Positions 51,533 through 59,616 of a stretch of 64,000 bases of DNA are shown piece after piece. This DNA is from Halobacteria archaeon HArc-gm2 (GTDB lineage Archaea; Halobacteriota; Halobacteria; Halobacteriales; Haloarculaceae). The DNA lies in assembly GCA_025517465.1 (NCBI GenBank), contig JAOPKE010000005.1:310001-374000 (forward strand), read 5' to 3'. Within the stretch, counting starts at the first letter, position 1, and each line of letters starts with the position of its first letter. Made by a program: the position numbers and the translations under genes. The notes beneath the pieces are model-generated. The model made no database searches. It had not been told where the DNA came from and saw nothing but the letters and a program-made list of their open reading frames with translations.

Positions 51533-52930
51533 ATGGCGAGCCTGGAGGACCCCATCGACATCGGCGGCCTCACGGTGCCGAACCGCCTCTATCGCGCGCC
51601 CTTGCTCGAATGCGCGGGCAACGGTCCCGACGCCGTCGACCGCTTTCTCTCGGAACTCGAACCCACGGCGGCCTCGGGCGTTGGCCTCGTCTTCCAGGGG
51701 GCGAGCATCGTCAGCGCCGAGAGCGGCTGTGCGGCGCCGAACATGACGCGGGTCCACGACCCCGACTTCGTCGCCCGACTCCAGCGGCTCACCGACGCGA
51801 TTCATGCACACGAAGGAAAGATATTTATCCAGCTCGGCCACGGCGGGTTGCGGAGCCTGGAGGTGTGGCACGCCGAGCATCGCCGGCGGAATCCCGGCGT
51901 CTCCCAGCTCGCGGTTTCCCGGCCGCCGTGGCAACTTCGGGCGCTAGATCACGCCGGACTCATCGACCTAAACCCGCACGTCCTCTCGACGGCAGAGGTG
52001 TACGACCTGGCCGAGCAGTTCGGTCGCTGTGCGGGCTACGCCGTCGACGCGGGCTACGACGGCATTCACCTCTCCGGGGCGAACATGGGCATCGTCCAGC
52101 AGTTCCTCTCGCCGTTCTACAACCGCCGGGACGACGAGTTCGGGACCGGAGCGGACGGCCGCGGCGGCGTTCGCTTTCTGGAGGTCGTCCACGACGCCGT
52201 CCGCGACCACGCGGGCGACGTTCCGCTCGCGACGAAAGTGCCGGCAGAGACTGCCGCCCCTCCCATCGTTCGGCGGTCCCTCTCGGCGGCGGACGGCGTC
52301 GCCATCGCCGAGCGACTCGCGGCGGTCGGCTACGACGCGCTGGTTCCGGTCGAGGTCTCGACGTTCTGGGACATGAGCGTCGTTCGGGGAGCGTTTCCCG
52401 ACCGGGCGTGGGACGCCGCGGACCTGCAGAACGACTACGCGACGGCCTTCGGCGGGCCGTGGCGGGCCCGGGCAGTCGAACTTCTCAATCGGTTGCAGGC
52501 GACGCAATTCGGCGACGAGTCGGGCTGGAACGCCGGGTTCTGCCAGGCCGTGCGCGAGCGGGTCGACGTACCAGTGCTCTGCGAGGGCGGGATTCGCGAG
52601 CGGGCGACGTGCGACCGGTTGCTCGGTGACGACGGCGGCAGCGGCGCCGATGGCGACCGAGCCGGTGCAAGCTGTGAGCCCGCGGCGGACCTGGTCGGGA
52701 TGGGCCGGCCGTTCTACGTCGAGCCGCGGCTGGGAACGCGGCTGCTGGACGGGGCGGACGCCCTGTGCGAGAGCTGTAACAACTGCACGATTCCGCAGGT
52801 GGCCGGCGAGCCAGGCCGATGTCGAACGCCGTCGGTCGTCCGCGAACGGGCGCGACTGGAGCGGGCAGGAGAGTATTACGGGCAAAAGCGGAACGAAACG
52901 GACTCGGGGACCGGTGCGGGCGAGGACTGA
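51533..52930 (+). CDS. NADH:flavin oxidoreductase (Old Yellow Enzyme, 2,4-dienoyl-CoA reductase-like)
   Basis: The 465-residue flavoenzyme has the OYE barrel: IDIGGLTVPNRLYRAPLLEC, FIQLGHGGLRS, FGRCAGYAVDAGYDGIHLSG, SPFYNRRDDEFG and DLVGMGRPFYVEP. The C-terminus carries a cysteine cluster CESCNNCTIPQVAGEPGRC, matching the [4Fe-4S] site of 2,4-dienoyl-CoA reductase-type members, but the second NAD(P)-binding Rossmann domain of that class is absent. The sequence ends with an acidic tail. It probably reduces activated C=C bonds of enoyl compounds. A short Asp/Gly-rich insert (about 370-385) is an added loop. Confidence 0.87.
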   Translation: MASLEDPIDIGGLTVPNRLYRAPLLECAGNGPDAVDRFLSELEPTAASGVGLVFQGASIVSAESGCAAPNMTRVHDPDFVARLQRLTDAIHAHEGKIFIQLGHGGLRSLEVWHAEHRRRNPGVSQLAVSRPPWQLRALDHAGLIDLNPHVLSTAEVYDLAEQFGRCAGYAVDAGYDGIHLSGANMGIVQQFLSPFYNRRDDEFGTGADGRGGVRFLEVVHDAVRDHAGDVPLATKVPAETAAPPIVRRSLSAADGVAIAERLAAVGYDALVPVEVSTFWDMSVVRGAFPDRAWDAADLQNDYATAFGGPWRARAVELLNRLQATQFGDESGWNAGFCQAVRERVDVPVLCEGGIRERATCDRLLGDDGGSGADGDRAGASCEPAADLVGMGRPFYVEPRLGTRLLDGADALCESCNNCTIPQVAGEPGRCRTPSVVRERARLERAGEYYGQKRNETDSGTGAGED

Positions 52931-52979
52931 GTCACTCGACCACCGTGGTCGGCGTCGCGTCTGCCGCGACGTCGCCGGA

Positions 52980-53342
52980 TCAGTCGGCGTGTTCGATGTA
53001 CCAGTCGTCGATGTACGTGACCGAGCGGCTTCCGCGGAGGTTGTGCCAGTAAACCTGTACCCAGACGTAGCTGTCGTTCCCGCCCCGGTCGCACGTCCCG
53101 ACGACTTCGCCGGTGTCGCCCTTTTGCCGGTCTCCTCCGGGACAGAGCTCGTGGAAGTCGCAACACCGGGTCATCGTCGGCACGTGGTAACTGGTTACCT
53201 CGACGATGTCGCCCGGTTCGAAGCTGGCCGCCGTCGCCGAGATGGACGCCGTCGCGATACCTGTGGCCCCGACGGCCCCCGTCGCTGCGGTTTTCCGTAA
53301 CAGTGCTCGTCGGCTCATCTGCTGTGCGTCATCGTCTGACAT
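52980..53342 (-). CDS. small Tat-exported protein
   Basis: The 120-residue protein starts with a twin-arginine leader (QMSRRALLRKTAATGAVGAT). The mature domain is about 80 residues: FEPGDIVEVTSYHVPTMTRCCDFHELCPGGD, GDTGEVVGTC and YVWVQVYWHNLRGSRSVTYI, a likely SH3-like beta barrel with four cysteines (CC, C, C) that may form two disulfides. The function is unknown. A clean TATA box at 53362-53376 lies 24-30 bases upstream of ATG 53342. This region (53343-53400) is markedly AT-rich. Confidence 0.75.
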   Translation of the reverse strand: MSDDDAQQMSRRALLRKTAATGAVGATGIATASISATAASFEPGDIVEVTSYHVPTMTRCCDFHELCPGGDRQKGDTGEVVGTCDRGGNDSYVWVQVYWHNLRGSRSVTYIDDWYIEHAD

Positions 53343-53361
53343 ACAGTTCTAAAAGACGTGT

Positions 53362-53376
53362 ATTTAATATATAAAG
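53362..53376 (-). promoter_or_regulatory. AT-rich TATA box of the Tat-protein gene
   Basis: The minus strand reads CTTTATATATTAAATA centred 26 bases before ATG 53342. It is one of the most AT-rich segments in the window and supports a leaderless start. Confidence 0.55.
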
Positions 53377-53513
53377 TTTTTTCAGCCATCATTTATGGAG
53401 TGAAACGATCGTTGCGGCGCGTCTCTCCCGTCTCGTCTCGGCTTGACACCCGACACCGCGACGCCGGGCGTCCGGCAGAACGTTCATTCCCGTCGGGCCG
53501 TGAGTGGTATCAG

Positions 53514-54362
53514 ATGAATCGCCCACCAATCCGGACCAGTACCGCGTCCCTCGCCGTGGACGGGGACGACGTCGACGTGCGCTACCTCCACGGCGGCGAC
53601 GGGCCGCCGCTCGTCTTCCTCCACGGCATCGGCCTCGACGCCGCGGCGGTCTCCTGGCGCCACGCCCTCCCGGCGCTGGCCGACGAGTTCTCGGTGTACG
53701 CGCTCGACCTGCCGGGCCACGGGGAGAGTGACGGGGTCGACCGCACGTATACGACCGACTACTACGTAGACGTGCTGGCTGCGTTCCTCGAAGCGATGGG
53801 AATACGGGGTGCGGGGTTAGTCGGCATCTCGATGGGTGGTGCCGTCGCCCTGGGCCACGCGCTCGACGGCGGGTCGCCGGAGCGGCTCGTCCTCGTCGAT
53901 AGCTACGGCCTGGGCGCGGACGCCTACTGGCGTCAGGCAGCGAGCGCGGCGCTGCGCATCCCCTTCGCGAGTAGCTTCCTCTGGGGCAGCGTCTCTTCAC
54001 GCGCGGGCGTGCGAACCAACCTCCAGGGACTGCTCGGGTCGTCGGTGCCCGAAGAGCTGGTCGACGACGTCCACGGGACGGTGACGAGTCGGTCGATGGA
54101 CGCGCTCCGGAGCTGGCAGCGCCACGAGTTCCGGCCCCACGGCCTGCGGACGGACTACCGGTCGCGGCTCGGCGGGCTGTCGACGCCGACGCTGCTGGTC
54201 CACGGCGAGCACGACCCGCTGTTCCCGGTGTCGTGGTCGCGCGACGCGAGTACGCGGCTGAGCGACGGGGAGCTACGGGTGTTCGACCGGTGCGGTCACT
54301 GGGTGCCTCGCGAGCGACCGGAGCAGTTCAACGGGCTCGTGCGCGACTTCTGTCTGTCGTAG
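53514..54362 (+). CDS. alpha/beta-fold hydrolase
   Basis: The 282-residue protein has an alpha/beta-hydrolase core with oxyanion HGIGLDAAAVSW, the nucleophile elbow GISMGGAVALG (Ser), the acid in LLVHGEHDPLFPV (Asp) and the base in FDRCGHWVPRERP (His). It is similar to lactonase/esterase members that often lie near PHA genes, and a PHA-related depolymerase or thioesterase role is possible but not evident. ATG 53514 precedes the first beta strand (TSTASLAVDGDDVDVRYLH). Confidence 0.87.
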   Translation: MNRPPIRTSTASLAVDGDDVDVRYLHGGDGPPLVFLHGIGLDAAAVSWRHALPALADEFSVYALDLPGHGESDGVDRTYTTDYYVDVLAAFLEAMGIRGAGLVGISMGGAVALGHALDGGSPERLVLVDSYGLGADAYWRQAASAALRIPFASSFLWGSVSSRAGVRTNLQGLLGSSVPEELVDDVHGTVTSRSMDALRSWQRHEFRPHGLRTDYRSRLGGLSTPTLLVHGEHDPLFPVSWSRDASTRLSDGELRVFDRCGHWVPRERPEQFNGLVRDFCLS

Positions 54363-54434
54363 CGATCGCGACGCTCGGGAGCGAAAACCGTCGAAAATCG
54401 AAAGTAAGCGAGAAGTCGAGCCGCGTCCGTCCGG

Positions 54435-55055
54435 TCAGTCGTCGTCTTCGGGCAGGTCGTCGATCAGGACGACGGCCTCGCCGTCGATGACGACGTCGCC
54501 CGCGTCGACGACGCGGGTGGTGAGCCGGAACTGGTCGTTGCCGAGATCCTCGACGATCTCGACCTCGGCCGTGACGGCGTCACCGATGTGGACCGGGTTG
54601 TGGAACTCGAGATCCTGGGAGAGGTAGATAGTCAGCCCGGGCAGGCGCGCCAGCGCGGAGCTGATGAGCCCGCCGACGAGCCCGCCGTGGGCGATCCGGC
54701 TCTTGAACCGGGTCTCGCTGGCGAACTCCTCGTCGAGGTGGAGCGGGTTGGTGTCCCCGCTGGCGGCCGCGAACTTGCGCACGTCGTCGTCCGAGATGGT
54801 CTTCGTGAACTCGACGCGGTCGCCCACGCCCAGCCGGTCCGGGTGGTCTTCGCTCAGTTCGACGTGCCACTCCGGCAGGTCCTCGTCGGCCTCGATCCGC
54901 TCCGTCGGATCGGCAACGACGCCGTCCTCCTCGGAGGGATTGACGCCGAACGCGGCGAACGCGGCCCGGTTGGCCGCGACGACGCTGTTGAACATGTGCG
55001 TGGAGGTCTCCGTCCAGGTATCCAACAGCGTACTCCGGTGCGATTCAGAACTCAT
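54435..55055 (-). CDS. phaJ: MaoC-family (R)-enoyl-CoA hydratase, PhaJ-like
   Basis: The 206-residue protein has a hotdog fold with the MaoC hydratase motif KFAAASGDTNPLHLDEEFA, where the Asp and His catalyse hydration of enoyl-CoA to (R)-3-hydroxyacyl-CoA, the PHA monomer. The downstream GLVGGLISSALARLPGLTIY is also typical. The N-terminal ~55 residues are unusual: LLDTWTETSTHMFNSVVAAN looks like phasin-type amphipathic helix and is not part of the fold, so the enzyme may attach to granules. It is divergent from phaR, with a TATA box at 55081-55088. Assignment to PHA rests on this context. Confidence 0.82.
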   Translation of the reverse strand: MSSESHRSTLLDTWTETSTHMFNSVVAANRAAFAAFGVNPSEEDGVVADPTERIEADEDLPEWHVELSEDHPDRLGVGDRVEFTKTISDDDVRKFAAASGDTNPLHLDEEFASETRFKSRIAHGGLVGGLISSALARLPGLTIYLSQDLEFHNPVHIGDAVTAEVEIVEDLGNDQFRLTTRVVDAGDVVIDGEAVVLIDDLPEDDD

Positions 55056-55080
55056 CGACAGCCGTGTTTGGGACTGGTGC

Positions 55081-55088
55081 TATTAAAG
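55081..55088 (-). promoter_or_regulatory. TATA box of the phaJ-like gene
   Basis: CTTTAATAG on the minus strand lies 26-33 bases before ATG 55055, consistent with a leaderless transcript divergent from the phaR promoter. Confidence 0.5.
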
Positions 55089-55203
55089 CATGGTGGTGAA
55101 TCGGATCGAGGCTCGTTGACGGGGTCACAGGGCCGTAAACAGGACATTCGACTGTCGAAGACGACGCTTCGAGGGCGATTTCGGGGGCGGAATCTGGCGA
55201 TCG

Positions 55204-55231
55204 ATGGTAGCATATGGTAGCAGATGGTAAC
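55204..55231 (+). promoter_or_regulatory. three 10-base-spaced ATGGTAGC repeats upstream of phaR
   Basis: ATGGTAGC starts at 55204 and 55214, and ATGGTAAC at 55224. The exact 10-base period places each copy on the same face of the helix, as expected for cooperative protein binding. They end about 10 bases before the TATA-like CCTTATCC (55241-55248) of phaRPEC. The autoregulator PhaR (AbrB-type) is the obvious candidate ligand; this is inference. Confidence 0.5.
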
Positions 55232-55276
55232 GAGCGCAATCCTTATCCCTGCGAAGGATGTAGACTCTGTTGACAG

Positions 55277-55576
55277 ATGACCGACGAGGACGACGCCCTG
55301 CCGTGGACGCCCCCGATGTTCAAAGGGATGCAGGAGATGAGCGAGCAAGCGATAGAACGCCAGCAGGAGATGATGCAGCAGATGCTGGGCGCCGGGATGT
55401 CCGGCATGGACATGAACCAGCTCGGCGCGATGAGCCAGACGGCTGCGTTCAAGACCCGCGTGCAGAGCGGCGGCCGGATATCTATCCCGGACGCCGAGCG
55501 CGAGGCCCTGGACATCGAGGAAGGCGACATCGTGCAGGCGTTCGTCCTCCCGGTCAAACGTTCCCGAAACGAGTAA
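55277..55576 (+). CDS. phaR: AbrB-type regulator PhaR
   Basis: The 99-residue protein has an N-terminal methionine- and glutamine-rich helix (MFKGMQEMSEQAIERQQEMM) and a C-terminal AbrB/SpoVT swapped-hairpin DNA-binding domain (FKTRVQSGGRISIPDAEREA ... LDIEEGDIVQAFVLPVKR). In Haloferax mediterranei PhaR represses the phaRP promoter and is found on PHA granules through its helical part, so free PhaR reports granule surface. Sequence and gene order (phaR-phaP-phaE-phaC) match that system. The stop codon is 2 bases before the phaP start. Confidence 0.9.
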   Translation: MTDEDDALPWTPPMFKGMQEMSEQAIERQQEMMQQMLGAGMSGMDMNQLGAMSQTAAFKTRVQSGGRISIPDAEREALDIEEGDIVQAFVLPVKRSRNE

Positions 55577-55578
55577 TC

Positions 55579-56130
55579 ATGACTGAATACACCACCCCCG
55601 TCACCACCGCGTTCCAGCTGCAGCGACAGTCGATCGAACAGAGCCAGAAGGTCTTCGAGCAGAGCGTCGCGTTCCAGAAGAACGTCACCGACGCCGTCGT
55701 CGACAGCCTCGACAGCCAGGAGTCGGCCCAGCGCCGCGGCGTCGAGCTCGCCCAGACGGCCTTCCACAGCTACCTCGACACCGTCGAGGCTACCGTGCCC
55801 GGCGTCGCGCCGACCGTCGAGGAGGTCCGCGCGGCCGTCGACGAGCAGTACGAGTTCCTGCTCGAGAACCACGCCGAGGCGTTCGAGAACGTCGAGACCG
55901 AACTCGTCGAGCAAACCGACGCCTACGACGAACTCACCGAGGACGTGCTGACCGCGATGAACGAGCAGGTCGACCTGCTCGTCGAGGCCCACGAGGACCT
56001 CGAGGCACAGTCCGTCGAAGCAGCCGAGCAGTGGGGCACCCAGATCGAGGAGCTCCAGGATCAGGTCGAAGCGGTACAGGACCAGGTCCGCGAGGTCCAG
56101 GAGCAAGCAGCCGACGCCGTCGAGGCGTAA
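55579..56130 (+). CDS. phaP: PHA granule phasin PhaP
   Basis: The 183-residue all-helical, acidic protein (MTEYTTPVTTAFQLQRQSIE...) has long amphipathic helices rich in Glu, Gln and Ala and no cysteine, the expected phasin profile. It coats PHA granules and limits their size. The frame is open upstream to 55270, overlapping phaR, but ATG 55579 follows phaR by 2 bases and gives the phasin N-terminus. The C-terminal QIEELQDQVEAVQDQVREVQ repeats make a coiled coil. Confidence 0.9.
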   Translation: MTEYTTPVTTAFQLQRQSIEQSQKVFEQSVAFQKNVTDAVVDSLDSQESAQRRGVELAQTAFHSYLDTVEATVPGVAPTVEEVRAAVDEQYEFLLENHAEAFENVETELVEQTDAYDELTEDVLTAMNEQVDLLVEAHEDLEAQSVEAAEQWGTQIEELQDQVEAVQDQVREVQEQAADAVEA

Positions 56131-56172
56131 ACGCTCGCAGCTTTTTGTACCGCGGCCGCGATGTGATTCCCA

Positions 56173-56718
56173 ATGAGTAATTCAAACCAGATGCAACAGG
56201 AGTGGGCAGAGATGGTCGAACAGATGAACGAGGCGGTCTCCGAGTCCGTCGAACAGAACATGAAGGCCCAGGCGGCCTTCGTCGAGTCCTGGGCGGACGC
56301 CGTCGAGGACTCCATCCCCGAGGAAGACGAGTTCGCCGAGGGCATCCAGGGGTACAACCAGGCCTACGAGGAGTGGATGAACGCCGCAGAGCAGATGCTC
56401 GAACGGACCACCGACGCCGCACAGGGCGAGGAGGTCGACCCGACGGAGTTCCGGGACATCTGGCTCCAGTCGGCCAACGAGGCGTTCAAACACGTCATGG
56501 GCACGAGCGCCTTCGCCGCCGCGAACGGCCAGCTCGTCGAGGCGATGATGGAGATGCAACAGGAGGCCGACGACATCAGCCAGGACACCGTCGCCCAGCT
56601 GGGCTTCCCGACGCGGGACGACGTCGACGAGGTCGGCGAACGCCTCGTCGAACTGGAACGACGCCAGCACTCGGTCGAACAGAAGCTCGACCGCATCATC
56701 GACGAACTCGAGGACTAG
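56173..56718 (+). CDS. phaE: PHA synthase subunit PhaE (class III)
   Basis: The 181-residue protein begins [20 protein letters not shown] and has [40 protein letters not shown] and a C-terminal [20 protein letters not shown]. It has no catalytic motif; PhaE is the non-catalytic partner required by class III synthases and is shorter in haloarchaea than in bacteria. Its stop codon is 2 bases before phaC. It lies 42 bases after phaP, with a TTTTTG tract in between. Confidence 0.92.
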   Translation: MSNSNQMQQEWAEMVEQMNEAVSESVEQNMKAQAAFVESWADAVEDSIPEEDEFAEGIQGYNQAYEEWMNAAEQMLERTTDAAQGEEVDPTEFRDIWLQSANEAFKHVMGTSAFAAANGQLVEAMMEMQQEADDISQDTVAQLGFPTRDDVDEVGERLVELERRQHSVEQKLDRIIDELED

Positions 56719-56720
56719 CC

Positions 56721-58163
56721 ATGGCGAGCAACCCCGCCAATCCGTGGGCCGCCGCGTTCAACTGGCAGCGCCAGTCCATCGAGGCGATGACGGAGGCCGT
56801 CGACAGTTCACAGGCGGTCCCCGACAGCGTCGAGACGATGCAGTCCGTCGACGTCGGCCAGACCCCTAGCGACGTCGTTTACGAGGAGAACAAGCTGGAA
56901 CTGCTCCACTACGACGCCGAGGCAGCCGGCATCGACGTGCCCGAGGAGGAGAAGGAGGAGATTCCCATCCTCATCGTGTACGCGCTGATCAACCGGCCGT
57001 ACATCCTCGACCTGCAGCCCAATCGCTCGGTCGTCCGCCGCCTGCTCGAAGGCGGCCACGACGTCTACCTCATCAAGTGGAACGAGCCCTCGCGACTCGA
57101 CCAGCACCTGACGCTGGACGACTACGTCAACCGCTACGTCGAGAACTGCGTCGACGAGGTCCGCGAGCGCTCCGGCCAGGACGCGATCAACCTGCTGGGC
57201 TACTGCATGGGCGGCACCATGTCCGTCATGTACAGCGCGCTCCACCCCGAGAAGGTCAACGCGCTGGGCCTGATGGCCGCCGGCCTCTGTTTCGAGGACT
57301 CTGGCGGCGTCCTCGAGGAGTGGGGCTCGGACGAGTACTACGACCCGGAGACGATCACCGAGACGTTCGGGAACGTCCCCGCGGAGTACCTCGACGTCGG
57401 CTTCGCGCTGATGGACCCGGTCGACAACTACGTCTCGAAGTACGTCCGCTTCGCCGAGAACCTCGAGAACGAGGGGTTCGTCGAGAACTTCGGCCGGATG
57501 GAGCGCTGGCTCTCGGAGGGCGTCGACGTCGCCGGCGACACGTACGTCGAGTTCCTGGAGAAGATCTACCAGAACAACGATCTGTACCACAACCGTCTGG
57601 AGATCGGTGGCAAACGCGTCGACCTGGACGAGATCACCATGCCCGTCCTCCAGCTCATGGGCGAGTACGACCACCTCGTCCCCGCGTCGGCCTCGAAGCC
57701 GTTCAACGACGTCATCGCCAGCGACGACGTCGAGACCATCGAGTACGCCACCGGCCACATCGGCCTCTCGGTGTCTTCCTCGTCCCACGAGGACGTCTGG
57801 CCCCGCGCCAGCGACTGGTTCAAAGAGCGGAACAGGGCGGCCGAACAGCGTGCAGCCGCCGACAGTGCGAGCGGGGCGGCCGAGCAGCGCGCAGCCGACG
57901 ACGGCGCCGTCGACATCGAGATCGAATCGCCCGAGGAGGCAGCCGCCGAGGCCGTCGAATCGGTCGAGGAGCAGACGGACGAGGCCGTGGACGAGTCGCC
58001 CGACGTCTCCTCGGTCTCGGGCATCGGCCCGACGTACGCGGACCGCCTGCGCGAAGCCGGCGTCGAGACCGTCGCCGACCTCGCCGACTACTCGGCAGCC
58101 GAACTCGCAGAGATCGCCCAGACCAGCGAGACGCGCGCACAGGACTGGATCGACCAGGCCTGA
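56721..58163 (+). CDS. phaC: class III PHA synthase PhaC with C-terminal helix-hairpin-helix
   Basis: The 480-residue catalytic subunit polymerises (R)-3-hydroxyacyl-CoA. Its alpha/beta-hydrolase core has the lipase-box-like GYCMGG with nucleophile C162, D317 in [11 protein letters not shown] and H346 in YATGHIGLS. The core ends near residue 370. The extension (371-480) consists of an Ala/Glu-rich linker with two EQRAA repeats and a helix-hairpin-helix domain (428-480: [20 protein letters not shown] then [19 protein letters not shown]). Long C-termini occur in Haloarcula-type PhaC, but the HhH-like fold suggests DNA or protein contact. ATG 56721 follows phaE by 2 bases; the longer open frame upstream overlaps phaE. 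Confidence 0.94.
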   Translation: MASNPANPWAAAFNWQRQSIEAMTEAVDSSQAVPDSVETMQSVDVGQTPSDVVYEENKLELLHYDAEAAGIDVPEEEKEEIPILIVYALINRPYILDLQPNRSVVRRLLEGGHDVYLIKWNEPSRLDQHLTLDDYVNRYVENCVDEVRERSGQDAINLLGYCMGGTMSVMYSALHPEKVNALGLMAAGLCFEDSGGVLEEWGSDEYYDPETITETFGNVPAEYLDVGFALMDPVDNYVSKYVRFAENLENEGFVENFGRMERWLSEGVDVAGDTYVEFLEKIYQNNDLYHNRLEIGGKRVDLDEITMPVLQLMGEYDHLVPASASKPFNDVIASDDVETIEYATGHIGLSVSSSSHEDVWPRASDWFKERNRAAEQRAAADSASGAAEQRAADDGAVDIEIESPEEAAAEAVESVEEQTDEAVDESPDVSSVSGIGPTYADRLREAGVETVADLADYSAAELAEIAQTSETRAQDWIDQA

Positions 58164-58186
58164 ACGTGGGTCGACGTCGGGAACGT

Positions 58187-58223
58187 TTTTGCGGTGACCG
58201 ATTTCCTAGTGGCGACCGCAAAA
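58187..58223. terminator. inverted repeat between convergent phaC and phosphatase genes
   Basis: TTTTGCGGT (58187-58195) pairs with ACCGCAAAA (58215-58223) across 19 bases. It is T-rich on both strands and lies between convergent genes ending at 58163 and 58228, so it can serve as a bidirectional transcription end. Overlap with the coding end is nil. Confidence 0.5.
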
Positions 58224-58227
58224 GAGA

Positions 58228-59499
58228 CTACGTCTGCAGTTCGTCGAGCCGGGCGGTCGCGAACGGGACCAACATCTCTCGCGGAGTCAGCCCGCCGTGC
58301 ATCCCAATCTTCGGAACCACCGTCTCGGTCTCGTCGGCGACGAGTTTCTTCTCCGGATGATAGCACACTAGATCCCCGCATCGCCGCTCGAACGTCGGCT
58401 CCGGACTGGGACCGTACAGACCGAGGTCGGCCACTTCCGAGCGAGTGAACGTCCGCACGCCCATCGCTTCGAGCGCTTCCACGACGACGTCGGCAGCCCC
58501 ATGGCGAAGCCAGAAGTGAGTCCCGCGAGGGTCGGCAACCGGCGGGATCACACGTCCCGACGACCACCGCGCCAGGTTCTCGGTGACCTCATCGATTTTA
58601 CCCAGGTTGAGACAGCCCGCGAGACCAGGTTCGAGATCTGTCATGCCGTGGTCAGCAGTGATGATCAGCAGCGTCTCACTAGCAACGGTGCTGTCGAGGT
58701 CGTCGTATAGTTCGCGAGAGAGGTGACGAGTTACACGGGCGAGCGCGTCGTGATACGCACTCGAGTCAGTACCGTTGTCGTGCGAGGTACTGTCGAGCGC
58801 GGGCACGTAACAGTAGGCGTACGTCGGGCCCACGCTCGTCTCTAGGATCCGTCGCAGGCCCGCGGCCCCCGCTCCGTACTGGTCGTAGGGGACCTGCCGC
58901 GCGCCACGGAAGGTGGCGTCTGCGTAGTCAGTTCCCAGCGTGTCCGCCGGCTGGACCACGTGGGACGTGACGCCCGTGTCAGCGAGCGTCGGATAGATGG
59001 GTTCGACGGCAACGACGTCCGCAGCCCCGACCGGGGTTGCGTCCAGTCCGTCGGCGTTCTCGCCAACCTCGTGTGGGAAGACCGAGACGACCGCTTCCTC
59101 GACTGGAAGGTGGACATCCCAGCCGAAGACGCCGTGGGCGGCCGGTGGCGCGGCTGTGTGGATCGTCGTTATCGCGGCCGCGGTAGATGACGGAAAGGTG
59201 CTCGTGAGCGGCGTGACAGTGCCCCGTTCGGAAACTCTGTCGAGGAACTTGTGGTCGGTCCGGTCGCGCTTCCAGCGGTGGAGACCGAGACCGTCCAGGA
59301 GGACGACCACGACGTTTTCGATGGTCGTCGATCCAATTGGGACGACATCCGCCGGGAGCGATGGACCCACCTCGACGCCGAAGACGTCCCCGATGGTGCC
59401 GGGGACGTTCGCCAGGCAGTAGTCGCGGTAGGCGGGGACGAGACCGGTGTCCCGGGCTTGCCGATCGCGGAGTGTCAATTCAACGTCTTCTCGGATCAC
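58228..59499 (-). CDS. type I phosphodiesterase/nucleotide pyrophosphatase family protein
   Basis: The 423-residue enzyme is of the alkaline-phosphatase superfamily with metal and nucleophile sites VVLLDGLGLHRW (Asp), TSTFPSSTAAAI (Thr/Ser nucleophile), DSTSHDNG, LLIITADHGMTD and PKIGMHGGLTPREMLVP. No signal peptide is visible, so it is cytoplasmic. The substrate is not known; nucleotide sugar or phosphonate hydrolysis is possible. It is divergent from phaB with a 117-base gap that contains AT-rich sequence (59510-59535). Codon use looks slightly less G/C-biased than in its neighbours. Confidence 0.88.
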   Translation of the reverse strand: MIREDVELTLRDRQARDTGLVPAYRDYCLANVPGTIGDVFGVEVGPSLPADVVPIGSTTIENVVVVLLDGLGLHRWKRDRTDHKFLDRVSERGTVTPLTSTFPSSTAAAITTIHTAAPPAAHGVFGWDVHLPVEEAVVSVFPHEVGENADGLDATPVGAADVVAVEPIYPTLADTGVTSHVVQPADTLGTDYADATFRGARQVPYDQYGAGAAGLRRILETSVGPTYAYCYVPALDSTSHDNGTDSSAYHDALARVTRHLSRELYDDLDSTVASETLLIITADHGMTDLEPGLAGCLNLGKIDEVTENLARWSSGRVIPPVADPRGTHFWLRHGAADVVVEALEAMGVRTFTRSEVADLGLYGPSPEPTFERRCGDLVCYHPEKKLVADETETVVPKIGMHGGLTPREMLVPFATARLDELQT

Positions 59500-59584
59500 T
59501 GCTAGTTACTCAAAAACTTAGTAAATAAGTGTGGTGGCGGTGTGTAGACAGATTATATCCTTCGTAGGAGACCGCCCGACGCGT

Positions 59585-59593
59585 ACCTTTTTG
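59585..59593 (+). promoter_or_regulatory. TATA-like element of phaB
   Basis: TACCTTTTTGT lies 24-32 bases before ATG 59617 and has the spacing of a leaderless promoter. Confidence 0.4.
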
Positions 59594-59616
59594 TCGCGGC
59601 GTGCGATTGTCAGCCC

